This document shows, piece after piece, positions 6,537 to 6,771 of a DNA stretch of 6,771 bases. The notes below the pieces were generated by a model. The model ran no database searches. It was not told the DNA's origin and saw nothing but the letters and a program-made list of their open reading frames with translations. Location of the stretch: the NCBI GenBank assembly GCA_018054915.1, contig JAGPIR010000068.1:1-6771 (forward strand), read 5' to 3'. This DNA comes from Allobrachymonas sp. Its GTDB lineage: Bacteria > Pseudomonadota > Gammaproteobacteria > Burkholderiales > Burkholderiaceae_C. Positions within the stretch are counted from its first letter, which is position 1. Each line of letters starts with the position of its first letter. The translations under genes and the position numbers were made by a program.

Positions 6537-6771
6537 ATGGCCATCCAGACCGACACGCTCCACACCCAGTCCGCGCCGCCTGCCTCTGCGCGCACAGTCT
6601 CCGGTGCACCCGTCAACCCGCAGGAAGAGGCGCTGGAGCGCGCATTGCGCCCCAAATTGCTGGATGAATACGTGGGCCAGAAAAAAGTGCGCGGGCAACT
6701 GGAAATTTTCATCGGCGCTGCCAAAAAACGCAGTGAGGCGCTGGATCATGTGCTGCTGTTTGGTCCGCCAG
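6537..6771 (+). CDS. ruvB: Holliday junction branch migration DNA helicase RuvB (N-terminal part)
   Basis: RuvB is the hexameric AAA+ motor that, with RuvA, drives branch migration of Holliday junctions during recombinational repair in the cytoplasm. Only the first 78 codons are inside the window. After a variable N-terminal tail (about 1-27) the protein enters the characteristic block with LRPKLLDEYVGQ (37-48), QLEIFIGAAKKR (54-65) and EALDHVLLFGPP (67-78), where the Walker A motif begins and the window stops. These blocks identify RuvB with little doubt. The start at 6537 gives an MAIQTD-type N-terminus like that of related betaproteobacteria; the upstream Shine-Dalgarno is poor. It is transcribed away from dppA, so ruvA does not directly precede it. 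No SOS-type operator is apparent upstream. Confidence 0.95.
   Translation, partial: MAIQTDTLHTQSAPPASARTVSGAPVNPQEEALERALRPKLLDEYVGQKKVRGQLEIFIGAAKKRSEALDHVLLFGPP

Overview
The window looks like chromosomal DNA of a betaproteobacterium, most likely Burkholderiales and close to Comamonadaceae. The start of RuvB and the full set of dipeptide-transporter proteins read like that group's versions. This placement comes from remembered sequences, not from a search. The coding DNA is fairly GC-rich, and long non-coding shadow ORFs appear opposite the real genes.

Layout. Almost the whole window is one minus-strand operon, read from right to left: dppA (4494-6158, substrate-binding lipoprotein), dppB (3334-4362) and dppC (2377-3309, the two permeases), then dppD (1386-2360) and dppF (355-1389, the two ATPases). 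The last four genes are tightly packed: gaps of 24 and 16 bp, then a 4-bp ATGA overlap between dppD and dppF. The one wide gap, 131 bp between dppA and dppB, holds several strong hairpins. To the right of dppA a 378-bp divergent intergenic region leads to the plus-strand start of ruvB (6537 to the window end, cut off at its Walker A motif). To the left of dppF, positions 1-354 hold no gene I can support.

How the genes work together. DppA captures di- or tripeptides outside the inner membrane and hands them to the DppB/DppC channel. DppD and DppF hydrolyse ATP to drive import. All key residues are present: the peptide-terminus-binding Arg and Asp and both disulfides of DppA, the EAA loops of the permeases, and complete Walker A, Q-loop, signature, Walker B and H-loop motifs in both ATPases. 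Nothing looks broken.

The protein content is ordinary. The parts worth a second look are non-coding or structural: the dppA-dppB gap, which encodes two mutually exclusive hairpins plus a terminator-like structure; a terminator-shaped inverted repeat stranded between two divergent genes; the predicted lipid anchor on DppA; and matched four-cysteine motifs in both ATPases. I found no sign of a new defence, mobile or biosynthetic system.
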